Positions 1 to 7,591 of a stretch of 26,165 nucleotides of DNA are shown here, piece by piece. The notes under the pieces were generated by a model. The model was not told where the DNA came from and did not search any database. It worked only from the letters and a program-made list of their open reading frames with translations. The DNA comes from Alphaproteobacteria bacterium. Lineage in GTDB: Bacteria; Pseudomonadota; Alphaproteobacteria; Sphingomonadales; Sphingomonadaceae. The translations under genes and the position numbers were made by a program. The stretch covers positions 1 through 26,165 of the forward strand of contig JAGWVG010000002.1 of NCBI GenBank assembly GCA_018970965.1, read 5' to 3'. Numbering within the stretch: position 1 is the first letter of the stretch; every line of letters begins with the position of its first letter.

Positions 1-517
1 CAGCAGCGAAGCCGCCATGCCCAAGCTGTTCGAACAGCTTGACCGCTTCGGCGTGCCGCGCCGCATTTCGGGCCTGATGGTGCCGCTGGGCTATTCGTTC
101 AACCTCGATGGCTCGATGATGTACATGACCTTTGCGACCATCTTCATCGCGCAGGCTTATGGCATTGACCTGACATTGGGTCAGGAGATTTTGATGCTCT
201 TGACACTGATGCTCACATCTAAGGGTATGGCCGCCGTTCCGCGGGCAAGCTTGGTTGTCATTTCCGCCACACTTGCCATGTTTGGCATTCCCGAAGCAGG
301 GCTGTTGCTGATCTTGGGCGTTGACCATTTTCTCGACATGGGCCGCACCGCCACCAATGTCGTTGGCAACACAGTCGCCAGCGTGGTGATTGCCAATTGG
401 GAAGGCGGGCTTGATGCCCCTGAAAGCCCAGAGCATGAGCCGCCACATGCGCCTTCCGCACATAAGGGCACGGCCCACCCCGCCCCGCGTGAGGGCGAAC
501 CGGGTGGCGTCAGCTAA
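1..517 (+). CDS. Dicarboxylate/amino acid:cation symporter (DAACS family), C-terminal part
   Basis: This is the 3' end of a secondary transporter. It is read in the frame beginning at base 2 and has no start in the window, so the upstream part is missing. The first residues (SSEAAMPKL) match the serine-rich hairpin of the glutamate/C4-dicarboxylate symporter family. The NLDGS sequence that follows corresponds to the family's NMDGT-type sodium/substrate motif, and DMGRTATNVVGN matches the conserved last transmembrane helix. Members are inner-membrane carriers that take up dicarboxylates, glutamate or aspartate with Na+ or H+. The tail after the last helix is rich in Pro, His and Glu and is not conserved in the family. 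The exact substrate cannot be told from this fragment. The methionine at base 17 is internal, not a start. Confidence 0.9.
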   Translation, partial: SSEAAMPKLFEQLDRFGVPRRISGLMVPLGYSFNLDGSMMYMTFATIFIAQAYGIDLTLGQEILMLLTLMLTSKGMAAVPRASLVVISATLAMFGIPEAGLLLILGVDHFLDMGRTATNVVGNTVASVVIANWEGGLDAPESPEHEPPHAPSAHKGTAHPAPREGEPGGVS

Positions 518-538
518 GTCAAACCATAAGGAGCAACC

Positions 539-793
539 ATGATCCGCAAGCTGTTTCTCGATCATCCTGCTGAGGTGGAAGAAGGCTATTTTGAGCATAT
601 GGGCGTTGCAAGCCGCTTTGGCTTTGCAATGATTTGGGGCGGCGTGAAAGCGCTGGTCCACGCCATTGTGCCAGCTTGGTGCGTGACGAGTGGCAGCGAT
701 ACCATCCGCCGCCTTCACACAATCATGGTTGAAAAGCGGGGTGCCAAGCGCAACGCGACAATTGAGATGATGTCGATTGAATGGGTGATCTGA
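539..793 (+). CDS. DUF6356 family small protein
   Basis: An 84-residue protein with a good ribosome binding site (AAGGAG, about 5 bases before the ATG). The N-terminus (MIRKLFLDHPAEVEEGYFEH) and the following hydrophobic stretch around residues 24-48 resemble a family I recall as DUF6356, small proteins common in sphingomonads. They have a short hydrophobic, probably membrane-associated segment and no known function. A cysteine in the AWCVTSG stretch and the RRLH sequence near residue 57 are further family-like features. The gene lies 21 bases after the symporter and its last 13 bases overlap the next gene, so it is probably co-transcribed with both neighbours. The family assignment is from memory and not database-checked. 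Confidence 0.75.
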   Translation: MIRKLFLDHPAEVEEGYFEHMGVASRFGFAMIWGGVKALVHAIVPAWCVTSGSDTIRRLHTIMVEKRGAKRNATIEMMSIEWVI

Positions 794-1536
794 CACCTCC
801 TATTCTCATGGACCGGGGCGATGGCGTGCATCTTGCCGCCCGCCTCCGCGCCGGGGCATCAGTCAAGCCCACACTTGTTTTCTTGCCGGGCTATGCCTCT
901 GACATGCAAGGCAGCAAGGCCCTGGCGCTGGATGCTTGGGCCGCCGAGCAAGGCTATGGCCTATTACGGCTCGATTATTCCGGCTGTGGCGAAAGTCAGG
1001 GCCGTTTTGCCGAAGGAACATTGGCGCAATGGCGCGATGACGCGCGCTATGTCATTGACCATCTTGCCCCCGGCCCGCTGGTTCTGATTGGTTCGTCCAT
1101 GGGCGGCTGGATCGCGCTGCTCTTGGCCTGCGCCTTGGGTCATCGTGTTAAAGGTCTGATTGGCATTGCTGCGGCACCCGACTTCACATCCTGGGGCTTT
1201 ACCGACAGTGAAAAGGCCGAGATAGTTCAAACAGGCCACCTCTTGCGCCCTTCAGATTATGGGCCAGAGCCCATGCTGACGACGCACGCATTTTGGCAAT
1301 CGGGGCAGGATTTGCGCCTGTTAGAAACGCCAATCTTGATCGATTGCCCCGTGCGGTTACTGCAAGGCCAAATGGACCCGGATGTGCCATGGGACTTGGC
1401 CTTACGTATCAGCGCCCAGCTTCGTTCAGCCGATGTGCAGCTTCATTTCATCAAAGATGGGGACCATCGCCTCTCACGCGACGCTGATATAACGCTGCTG
1501 ACAGATGTCACGGCACGTCTGATGGAGACACTGTGA
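781..1536 (+). CDS. Alpha/beta hydrolase
   Basis: A 251-residue single-domain alpha/beta hydrolase with no signal peptide, so presumably cytoplasmic. The oxyanion-loop region is FLPGYASDM (about residues 34-42). The nucleophile elbow is GSSMG (104-108), making Ser106 the likely nucleophile. An acid is available in QMDPD (Asp199 or Asp201), and the histidine is His229 in the DGDHRL sequence, so a complete Ser-Asp-His triad is visible. The LDYSGCGES sequence near residue 64 is typical of the serine aminopeptidase/ABHD10-like branch. The substrate is unknown; an ester or thioester is likely. The start overlaps the end of the DUF6356 gene by 13 bases, and the stop overlaps the GTG start of the TPR gene, which suggests translational coupling on both sides. 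Confidence 0.85.
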   Translation: MGDLTPPILMDRGDGVHLAARLRAGASVKPTLVFLPGYASDMQGSKALALDAWAAEQGYGLLRLDYSGCGESQGRFAEGTLAQWRDDARYVIDHLAPGPLVLIGSSMGGWIALLLACALGHRVKGLIGIAAAPDFTSWGFTDSEKAEIVQTGHLLRPSDYGPEPMLTTHAFWQSGQDLRLLETPILIDCPVRLLQGQMDPDVPWDLALRISAQLRSADVQLHFIKDGDHRLSRDADITLLTDVTARLMETL

Positions 1537-2315
1537 CCTATTTCTTGGCTCTTGCTGCTGCCCTGTCGGCCCCAAGCCCAGCCGCCACTGCTACACCGCA
1601 AAGCGATGAGGATAAATTTCGCGCTTGCTTGCATTTGGTCGATAAAGACCCCGAGGCGGCCATTGCGATGGCAGGCCAATGGCGGGTTGCCGGAAGCCTT
1701 GTCATGGCGCGCCAATGCCTTGGCATGGCCTATGCCGCAAGCCAACGTTGGGCCTCCGCCATGACCGCTTTTGAGCAATCTGCCCAAGCGGCTGAAGCCA
1801 ATAAGGATGCGCGGGCAGCGGGCCTGTGGGTGCAAGCTGGCAATGCGGCACTGGCTGCAAAAGATGCCGTAAAAGCCCGCGGCTATTTTGATGCAGCAAT
1901 CATTTTGGGAACTCTCAATGGGCCTGAAGCTGGAGAGGCGCGTCTGGATCGCGCGCGCGCGCTGGTCGCGACAAACGATCTCCCACGCGCGCGGACAGAT
2001 TTGGATGCAGCTTTAGGCCTCGTCCCAGCGGATCCGCTCGCATGGCTCTTATCGGCGGCCTTGGCGCGCCGGATGGGAGATCTTGTACGCGCACAAAATG
2101 ATATTGGAGAGGCTGCAAAGCGCGCGCCCGACGATGCCTCGGTGGCGCTGGAAGCTGGGAATATTGCAGCCATGGCGGGCCAAGAAGAGGCTGCAAAAAC
2201 CGCGTGGCAAGCAGCGCAAAGGCTGCAGCCCGATGGCCCACAGGGTCAGGCCGCAGCACGCGCGCTGGCGCAATTTGCGGCTCCAGCAGCCGAATCTTCA
2301 CCCCCAAAGCCGTAA
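1533..2315 (+). CDS. TPR-repeat protein, probably exported
   Basis: A 260-residue Ala-rich helical protein that starts with GTG inside a GTGA overlap with the preceding hydrolase stop. The first 20 or so residues form a short hydrophobic segment ending in an Ala/Pro-rich stretch, which could be a signal peptide for the periplasm. The rest, roughly residues 28-245, is a series of degenerate helix-turn-helix units with the small-residue and aromatic spacing of tetratricopeptide repeats, for example around 95-125 (aromatic-rich AKARGYFDAA), 140-165 and 170-200. TPR proteins usually mediate protein-protein contacts. No catalytic motif is seen and the partner is unknown. The C-terminus is Pro/Ser-rich. 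Confidence 0.75.
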   Translation: MTYFLALAAALSAPSPAATATPQSDEDKFRACLHLVDKDPEAAIAMAGQWRVAGSLVMARQCLGMAYAASQRWASAMTAFEQSAQAAEANKDARAAGLWVQAGNAALAAKDAVKARGYFDAAIILGTLNGPEAGEARLDRARALVATNDLPRARTDLDAALGLVPADPLAWLLSAALARRMGDLVRAQNDIGEAAKRAPDDASVALEAGNIAAMAGQEEAAKTAWQAAQRLQPDGPQGQAAARALAQFAAPAAESSPPKP

Positions 2316-2412
2316 TCTACAGGCGTTGACATAAGTGCTTTTCGCACGTCACCAGAGGCTCTAATCTGTCAGTCAATTGTTGAGCGCCGCGTATGTGGCT
2401 GAGGAGTGATTT

Positions 2413-2832
2413 GTGATCAAATATTTGCATACCATGATCCGCGTTTCTGATCCGGATGCCACAATCCGTTTTTTTGAGCTTTTGGGCCTTAAGGAACTGC
2501 GCCGCTACGATAATGAAGCCGGGCGCTTCAGCCTGATCTTCTTGGCGGCGCCGGGAGATGAAGAGGCGCAGATTGAGCTAACACATAATTGGGATGAAAG
2601 CGGCTATGGCGAAGGCCGCAATTTTGGCCATGTCGCCTATAGCGTTTCGAACATCTACGAGACGTGCCAAAAACTGATGGACGGCGGTGTGACAATCAAC
2701 CGCCCGCCGCGCGATGGTAAAATGGCTTTTGTGCGCACACCCGATAATATCTCGATTGAACTGCTCCAAGCTGGGCCCGCTTTGGACCCGGCTGAACCTT
2801 GGGCTTCCATGCCCAATATTGGCGCATGGTGA
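2413..2832 (+). CDS. gloA: Lactoylglutathione lyase (glyoxalase I)
   Basis: A 139-residue VOC-fold enzyme that isomerises the methylglyoxal-glutathione hemithioacetal to S-lactoylglutathione in the cytoplasm. All four metal ligands of the E. coli GloA type can be aligned: His6 (LHTMIRV), Glu55 (IELTHNW), His73 (FGHVAYSV) and Glu116 (SIELLQA). The length is close to E. coli GloA (135), and the lack of the inserts seen in long zinc-type enzymes suggests the Ni/Co-dependent class. The start is GTG with GAGGAG 6 bases upstream; no later Met keeps His6. gloB follows after 10 bases, so the two steps of the glyoxalase pathway are co-expressed. The 97 bases upstream contain a TTGACA at 2326 but no convincing -10. 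Confidence 0.95.
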   Translation: MIKYLHTMIRVSDPDATIRFFELLGLKELRRYDNEAGRFSLIFLAAPGDEEAQIELTHNWDESGYGEGRNFGHVAYSVSNIYETCQKLMDGGVTINRPPRDGKMAFVRTPDNISIELLQAGPALDPAEPWASMPNIGAW

Positions 2833-2842
2833 GGAGAAGCTG

Positions 2843-3571
2843 ATGTCGCTGGAAATCGTCTGCATCCCCGTCTTGTCCGACAATTATGTCTGGCTGCTGC
2901 ACGATGATGTCTCGGGCGAGACGGTCGCGGTAGACCCTGCCGTCGCCGCGCCAGTGCTGGAAGAAGCCAAGCAGCGCGGCTGGACGATTTCTGCAATTTG
3001 GAACACACATTGGCATCCGGATCACACCGGCGGCAACGCAGAGATTAAAGCGGCCACGGGCTGCACGATCATTGGCCCCTTAGCCGAGGCAGAGCGTATC
3101 CCAACACTCGATCAGAAGGTCGCCGAAGGGGATCGTGTGCATATTGGCAAACACGCCGCACAGGTGCTGGATGTCCCCGCGCACACGGCAGGCCATATCG
3201 CTTATTATCTGCCCAGCGCCTCTGCGGCCTTTGTAGGTGATACGCTGTTTGCCATGGGGTGTGGCCGGTTATTTGAAGGCACAGCAGAGCAGATGTTTGC
3301 CAATATGCAAAAGCTCGCGGCTTTGCCGCCTGAGACGCGCGTTTATTGTGCGCATGAATATACTCAATCCAATGGCCGCTATGCGCTGGTGGCAGAGCCG
3401 CAAAACGAAGCAATTGCTGCGCGCATGGTGCATGTTGAAGCAGCACGTGCGCGCGGCGAGGCCACTGTCCCAACGAGTATTGCCGAAGAATTGGCGACCA
3501 ACCCCTTCATGCGCGCCGCGTCTGCCGCTGAGCTGGCGGACCGCCGTGCAGCAAAAGACAATTTCCGGTAA
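2843..3571 (+). CDS. gloB: Hydroxyacylglutathione hydrolase (glyoxalase II)
   Basis: A 242-residue metallo-beta-lactamase-fold enzyme that hydrolyses S-lactoylglutathione to lactate and glutathione. The binuclear metal site is complete: THWHPDH (His56, His58, Asp60, His61), His114 in PAHTAGH, Asp133 in VGDTLF and His171 in CAHEYT. The C-terminal part (residues 172-242) is the glutathione-binding helical domain, with the usual NPFMR motif. I chose the ATG at 2843 because GAGGAG lies just before it and the family N-terminus (IPVLSDNYVW) begins there; the frame stays open upstream but that region overlaps gloA. Length is near E. coli GloB (251). The gene is paired with gloA. Confidence 0.96.
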   Translation: MSLEIVCIPVLSDNYVWLLHDDVSGETVAVDPAVAAPVLEEAKQRGWTISAIWNTHWHPDHTGGNAEIKAATGCTIIGPLAEAERIPTLDQKVAEGDRVHIGKHAAQVLDVPAHTAGHIAYYLPSASAAFVGDTLFAMGCGRLFEGTAEQMFANMQKLAALPPETRVYCAHEYTQSNGRYALVAEPQNEAIAARMVHVEAARARGEATVPTSIAEELATNPFMRAASAAELADRRAAKDNFR

Positions 3572-3600
3572 AGAGCAGACAATAGGATAGGAAAAAGCAG

Positions 3601-4011
3601 ATGCGACATCTTCTTCTTGCTCTGCCAGTGATTGCGGCTGTTGGATGTGCGCCGCTGGAAAACAGCCCGGCGCGGATACAATTGCAAGCCCGCGAGGCGT
3701 CTCGCTTGAACGAGGCTTTGGCGGGGTTTAGCCCCGGCAAGCCCGTCTCCTGCCTGCCCAATCGTGATGTGCGTGGGCCGGAGGCCTATGGCGAAACAAC
3801 CTTATTGTTCCGTATCAACCGCAATTTGATGTACCGCACCGAAACGCGCGGCACATGTCGCGGAATCGCGCATGGTGATGCGCTGATTACCCGACAATTT
3901 TCTAGCCAGCTGTGCGCAGGCGACCTTGCCTATAGCACGGATTTGCGGACAGGCTTTCAGTCTGGCTCGTGCGCGCTTGGGGAATTCACACCCTATACAC
4001 GCGCCAAATAG
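3601..4011 (+). CDS. Small putative lipoprotein of unknown function
   Basis: A 136-residue protein with a short hydrophobic N-terminus ending in VIAAVGC, a plausible lipobox with Cys16 as the lipidated residue. It would be exported and anchored in an envelope membrane. The mature part has cysteines near residues 53, 86, 104 and 122 that could form disulfides in the periplasm. It also has a region that predicts as beta-rich (LLFRINRNLMYRTETRGTC). I do not recognise a named family; similar small lipoproteins are common in sphingomonads. It starts 29 bases after gloB and may be transcribed with it. It ends convergently with the acyl-CoA ligase. Confidence 0.7.
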   Translation: MRHLLLALPVIAAVGCAPLENSPARIQLQAREASRLNEALAGFSPGKPVSCLPNRDVRGPEAYGETTLLFRINRNLMYRTETRGTCRGIAHGDALITRQFSSQLCAGDLAYSTDLRTGFQSGSCALGEFTPYTRAK

Positions 4012-4025
4012 CGAGACACGGGAAA

Positions 4026-4059
4026 GACGCGCTGAAGGCTAAGCCTTGTACAGCGCGTC
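4026..4059. terminator. Long hairpin across the convergent gene ends
   Basis: GACGCGCTG (4026-4034) pairs perfectly with CAGCGCGTC (4051-4059). Inside it AAGGC (4035-4039) pairs with GCCTT (4043-4047), leaving a TAA loop and a GTA bulge. On the minus strand the hairpin covers the last codons and stop of the acyl-CoA ligase and is followed by TCTTTCCC, a weak T tract. It probably terminates the minus-strand operon. Read from the plus strand there is no T run, so it would act there at most as an RNA 3'-end stabiliser for the lipoprotein transcript. Confidence 0.55.
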
Positions 4060-5832
4060 AATCCGATCACCATAGCTTTGGCGGATAATGTGACGACGGA
4101 TTTTGAGGCTGGGGGTCAGCATCTCATTCTCAATCGTAAAGGCATCCGGCGTTAGCGTAATCTTGCGCACCTTTTCCGTCACCGAAACCTGCGCATTCAC
4201 CCGATCAACTGCTGCCATAATTGCCGAACGGAACGCCGGCAGATCACACAGCTTGGCAAGATCATATGGCTCATCGTTGGTCTGCGCCCATTCTACCGCC
4301 CATTCAGGATCCGGCACGACAAGCCCCACCAGATGCGGTCGCTTATCGCCCGAGACCATCGCTTGGAAGATTTCAGGCTGCAGCGTCAGCATGCCTTCCA
4401 CCTTTTGCGGGCTGACATTCTCGCCCTTATCGTTGACGATGATGTCCTTCTTGCGATCCGTGATGCGGATGCGCCCCTTATCATCAATCTCGCCAATATC
4501 GCCTGTGTGCAGCCAGCCATTTTGAAGGGCGCGGGCTGTTTCAGCCTCATTGCGCCAATAGCCCTGCGTCACCAATTCGCCACGCACCAAAATCTCGCCG
4601 TCCTCGGCGATTTTGACTTCGACATTTTTGAGCGGTGGGCCAACCGTGTCCATTTTGAGGCCCACTTTCGGGCGGTTGCACGAGATAACCGGGGCAGCCT
4701 CTGTCTGACCATAGCCCTGCAGCATCGTCAGGCCCATCGCGTGAAAAAAGACCCCGATTTCGGGGTTGAGCGGCGCGCCCCCTGACACCATCGCCTTCAT
4801 CCGACCGCCAAAACGCTGTTGAATTTTGGGACGCAGCGTTTTGTTGATGACCAAGTTCAGCGGCAAATCCCATAGCGAAAGGCCGCCCTGCAAATCCTTT
4901 TCTCCCAAAGCCAGGGCACGCCGCATCAATGCTTGAGGCAGCTTCCCCTGCTTTTCGATCTGCTTCAAAATACGCGCCCGCAACACCTCAAATAGGCGCG
5001 GCACGACAACCATGATCGTGGGGCGCGTTTCCTCAATATTAGACGCCAGCTTATCAAGGCCTTCGGAATAATAAATCTGCGCGCCCAGACCGATGGGGAA
5101 ATGCTGGCCGCCCGTATGCTCATAGGCGTGCGACAGCGGCAAGAAGGAGAGGAAGACTTCATCCTCCCAGCCGAAATCTTCGGAAATAACCTCGGCACAG
5201 CCCTCGACATTGCACAAAATGGCCCCATGATGCTGGCGCACACCACGTGGCGCGCCGCCGGTTCCACTGGTGTAGATGATGCAGGCCAAATCATCTCGCT
5301 TAAAGGTGGCAGCCGCATGGGCAGCGCACGCCTCTACATCGGCTGGTCCGCCAACCATGTCTTTCCAATTGCGGATGGTAACGCCCGTCGATTGGCCGAC
5401 ACGCAGCTCTTCAATACCAATCAACTGGTGCGCGCGCGTGGCCCGAATGGCAGCGGGCATTACAGCCTGCGCCAGCTTGGGTGTTGAAACGATAATCGCA
5501 CTGGCGCCAGAATCTTCGATAATATGTTGATGATCGCGCTCGGTATTGGTCGTGTAGGTTGGCACCGTCACGCAGCCCGCGGCCATAATGCCCAAATCAG
5601 CGATGCACCATTCAGGCCGATTTTCGGACACAAGCATTACGCGGTCGCCAGGTTCCAGCCCGATGTCTTTCAGCGATTGTGCAAGGGCGGCCACTTGGCG
5701 CGCTGCCTCTGCCCAGCTGATTGAGTGCCACGCGCCAGCCTGTTTGGCCCATAAGAAGGGGGCGCTGCCCAATTCCTTCGCGCGCGTAAAAAACATCGTC
5801 ACAAGGTTGGGAAAATGCTCCAGCTCGCGCAT
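4039..5832 (-). CDS. AMP-dependent synthetase/ligase, likely long-chain fatty acid-CoA ligase
   Basis: A 597-residue member of the adenylate-forming (ANL) superfamily, which activates a carboxylic acid with ATP and transfers it to CoA. The motifs run in order: phosphate loop YTSGTGGAPRG (187-197), YGQTE (374-378), HTGD (442-445) and DRKKD (459-463) followed by the NDKGENVSPQKVEG region. The length and the LPLSHAYEH sequence (231-239) fit the long-chain acyl-CoA synthetase (FadD/FAA1-like) group. The phosphate loop reads GGAPRG instead of the textbook TGxPKG, which I believe is a subgroup feature. The start ATG at 5832 has AGGAG upstream. It is the last gene of a probable pyrD-ggt-ligase unit, 51 bases after ggt. 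The chain length of the substrate cannot be told. Confidence 0.88.
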   Translation of the reverse strand: MRELEHFPNLVTMFFTRAKELGSAPFLWAKQAGAWHSISWAEAARQVAALAQSLKDIGLEPGDRVMLVSENRPEWCIADLGIMAAGCVTVPTYTTNTERDHQHIIEDSGASAIIVSTPKLAQAVMPAAIRATRAHQLIGIEELRVGQSTGVTIRNWKDMVGGPADVEACAAHAAATFKRDDLACIIYTSGTGGAPRGVRQHHGAILCNVEGCAEVISEDFGWEDEVFLSFLPLSHAYEHTGGQHFPIGLGAQIYYSEGLDKLASNIEETRPTIMVVVPRLFEVLRARILKQIEKQGKLPQALMRRALALGEKDLQGGLSLWDLPLNLVINKTLRPKIQQRFGGRMKAMVSGGAPLNPEIGVFFHAMGLTMLQGYGQTEAAPVISCNRPKVGLKMDTVGPPLKNVEVKIAEDGEILVRGELVTQGYWRNEAETARALQNGWLHTGDIGEIDDKGRIRITDRKKDIIVNDKGENVSPQKVEGMLTLQPEIFQAMVSGDKRPHLVGLVVPDPEWAVEWAQTNDEPYDLAKLCDLPAFRSAIMAAVDRVNAQVSVTEKVRKITLTPDAFTIENEMLTPSLKIRRHIIRQSYGDRIDALYKA

Positions 5833-5883
5833 CTGATCCTGCTCCTGTTTCTTCTTATCTGTTCGCCCGTTGGGCAGGTGTAC

Positions 5884-7554
5884 TTATTCGCTTAGGCCGA
5901 CGCCATCACTGCGCGGGTCAGCCGCACCTACCCAACCCTTGGCCGTCCGCTCGGCCGCATTGGCCTTGGAGGGCATGATTGGGTTTTCAAATACGGGCCG
6001 CCCGAATTTGGCAAGCTCCGCCGCGCGCGCCGCCAGCGGCGTACCGCTTTCAACCAACAGACCATCATTGCTGAACCAGAGGTTGGGTGCGGCAATCGCT
6101 TCTTGCGCATTCAAGCCCCAGTCCAAATGTGCGATGAGTGTTTTTGTAACTTGCATGATGATGCGCTTGCCGCCAGCGGCCCCCACTGCAAAAATCGGCT
6201 TGCCCGTTTGATCATAAACAATGGTCGGCGACATGGAGGACACGGGTCGCTTGCCCGGCTGGGGCCGGTTAGCGACGGGTGCGCCATCTTTCATCGGTGC
6301 CAAGCTAAAATCTGTCAGCTCATTGTTCAGCGCCATGCCCGCCGCCACCAATTGGCTGCCAAAAGGCCCTTCAATGGTCGACGTCATCGTTGCGACATTG
6401 CCGCTGCCATCGACAGCCACAAAATGCGTGGTGCCATGGACTTCGCCTGAAAGTGCTGCCGTGCGCGGCTGCGCACCTGGCGGGGTGCCCGCCTCATAAT
6501 GCGATAGCGAACTGGTTTCGGAAATCATCGCCGACCGGCTGGCAATATACCCCTTATCCAACAGGCCGCTGACGGGCACCGAAACAAAATCGGCATCGCC
6601 AAGATATTTTTCACGATCAGCATAAGCGAGCAGCATTGCTTCGGCGATCACATGCCATGCTTTGGGATCATCCTTGCCCATGGCCTTCAGGTCAAACCGT
6701 TCCACCATGCCCAAAATCTGGAAAACAGTTGTCGCACCTGACGATGGCGGGCCCATGCCACACAGCTTGTAAACACGGTATGTCACGCAAACGGGCGGGC
6801 GCTCTTTCGCTTCATAGGCCGCAATATCGGCCAGCGTCATTGGCACCGCGTTTTCGGGAGCATGGGTTACAGCATGGCTAATTTCGCGAGCGATGCGCCC
6901 CGAATAAAATGCCTTAGGGCCTTTGCGCGCAATTTCTCGTAAAGTTTGTGCCAAAGCAGGGTTGCGGATGACATCTCCCGCGGCTTTGGGCCGGCCATCC
7001 TGAAAATAAATGGCTTTGGTCGCCTCCATCTTGCCCCACAACGGGGCCATTTGCGCAATCGTTCCTGCAAGACGGGGTGTTACAACATAGCCGTTTTCCG
7101 CCAGTGCAATGGCAGGCTGAAACAGCGTGGCCCATTTCAACTTACCCCATTTGGCATGCGCTTTGGCGGCCAACGAAATATTGCCCGGCACACCGACAGA
7201 GTGCCCGCCAACAAACGCCTCACGGAAGGGCATAACCTGCCCATTGGGTTGCAAGAAGCGATCTTCTCGCGTCGCAGCCGGGGCTTTTTCACGCCCATCT
7301 ATGGTCGCAGGCTGGCCCGATGCCGCATCATGATAGACAAAAAAGCCACCGCCCCCAATGCCCGAGGATTGCGGTTCGACCACGGACAGCGCCAGCATCA
7401 TGGCAAGCGCCGCGTCAGCCGCCGTCCCGCCCTGTCGCAACATAGCCTGTCCGGCTGCGGCCGCGCGTGGGTCTGCCGCCGAAACAGCGCCTCTTGCCGC
7501 CATCGCCTGCGTGGGAAGAAGGATGAAGATAAGGGTAAGAATGAGCTTTTTCAT
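5884..7554 (-). CDS. ggt: Gamma-glutamyltransferase
   Basis: A 556-residue periplasmic N-terminal-nucleophile enzyme that cleaves or transfers the gamma-glutamyl group of glutathione. Residues 1-20 are a clear Sec signal peptide (MKKLILTLIFILLPTQAMAA). The autoprocessing site is GTTHF, with Thr375 as the expected new N-terminus and nucleophile, splitting the chain into large and small subunits. Other family marks are SSGIGGGGF (63-71), the ALNNELTDFS stretch after processing, and PGKRPVSSMSPT (433-444), which holds the oxyanion residues. Length is near E. coli Ggt (580). The gene sits 37 bases downstream of pyrD and upstream of the acyl-CoA ligase, in the same direction. Confidence 0.95.
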   Translation of the reverse strand: MKKLILTLIFILLPTQAMAARGAVSAADPRAAAAGQAMLRQGGTAADAALAMMLALSVVEPQSSGIGGGGFFVYHDAASGQPATIDGREKAPAATREDRFLQPNGQVMPFREAFVGGHSVGVPGNISLAAKAHAKWGKLKWATLFQPAIALAENGYVVTPRLAGTIAQMAPLWGKMEATKAIYFQDGRPKAAGDVIRNPALAQTLREIARKGPKAFYSGRIAREISHAVTHAPENAVPMTLADIAAYEAKERPPVCVTYRVYKLCGMGPPSSGATTVFQILGMVERFDLKAMGKDDPKAWHVIAEAMLLAYADREKYLGDADFVSVPVSGLLDKGYIASRSAMISETSSLSHYEAGTPPGAQPRTAALSGEVHGTTHFVAVDGSGNVATMTSTIEGPFGSQLVAAGMALNNELTDFSLAPMKDGAPVANRPQPGKRPVSSMSPTIVYDQTGKPIFAVGAAGGKRIIMQVTKTLIAHLDWGLNAQEAIAAPNLWFSNDGLLVESGTPLAARAAELAKFGRPVFENPIMPSKANAAERTAKGWVGAADPRSDGVGLSE

Positions 7555-7591
7555 GCACCTTACCTAACGCGGTTTCAAAGGGGGACAACCC

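Noticed and set aside
1915..2307. Long antisense open frames opposite the TPR gene, and similar ones opposite gloB, ggt, sufD and others
   Set aside because: They lie opposite well-supported genes, show no family motifs and are expected by chance in GC-rich DNA with few stop codons.
2326..2354. TTGACA upstream of gloA as a promoter
   Set aside because: No acceptable -10 lies 16-18 bases downstream, so one perfect hexamer is not enough to call a promoter.
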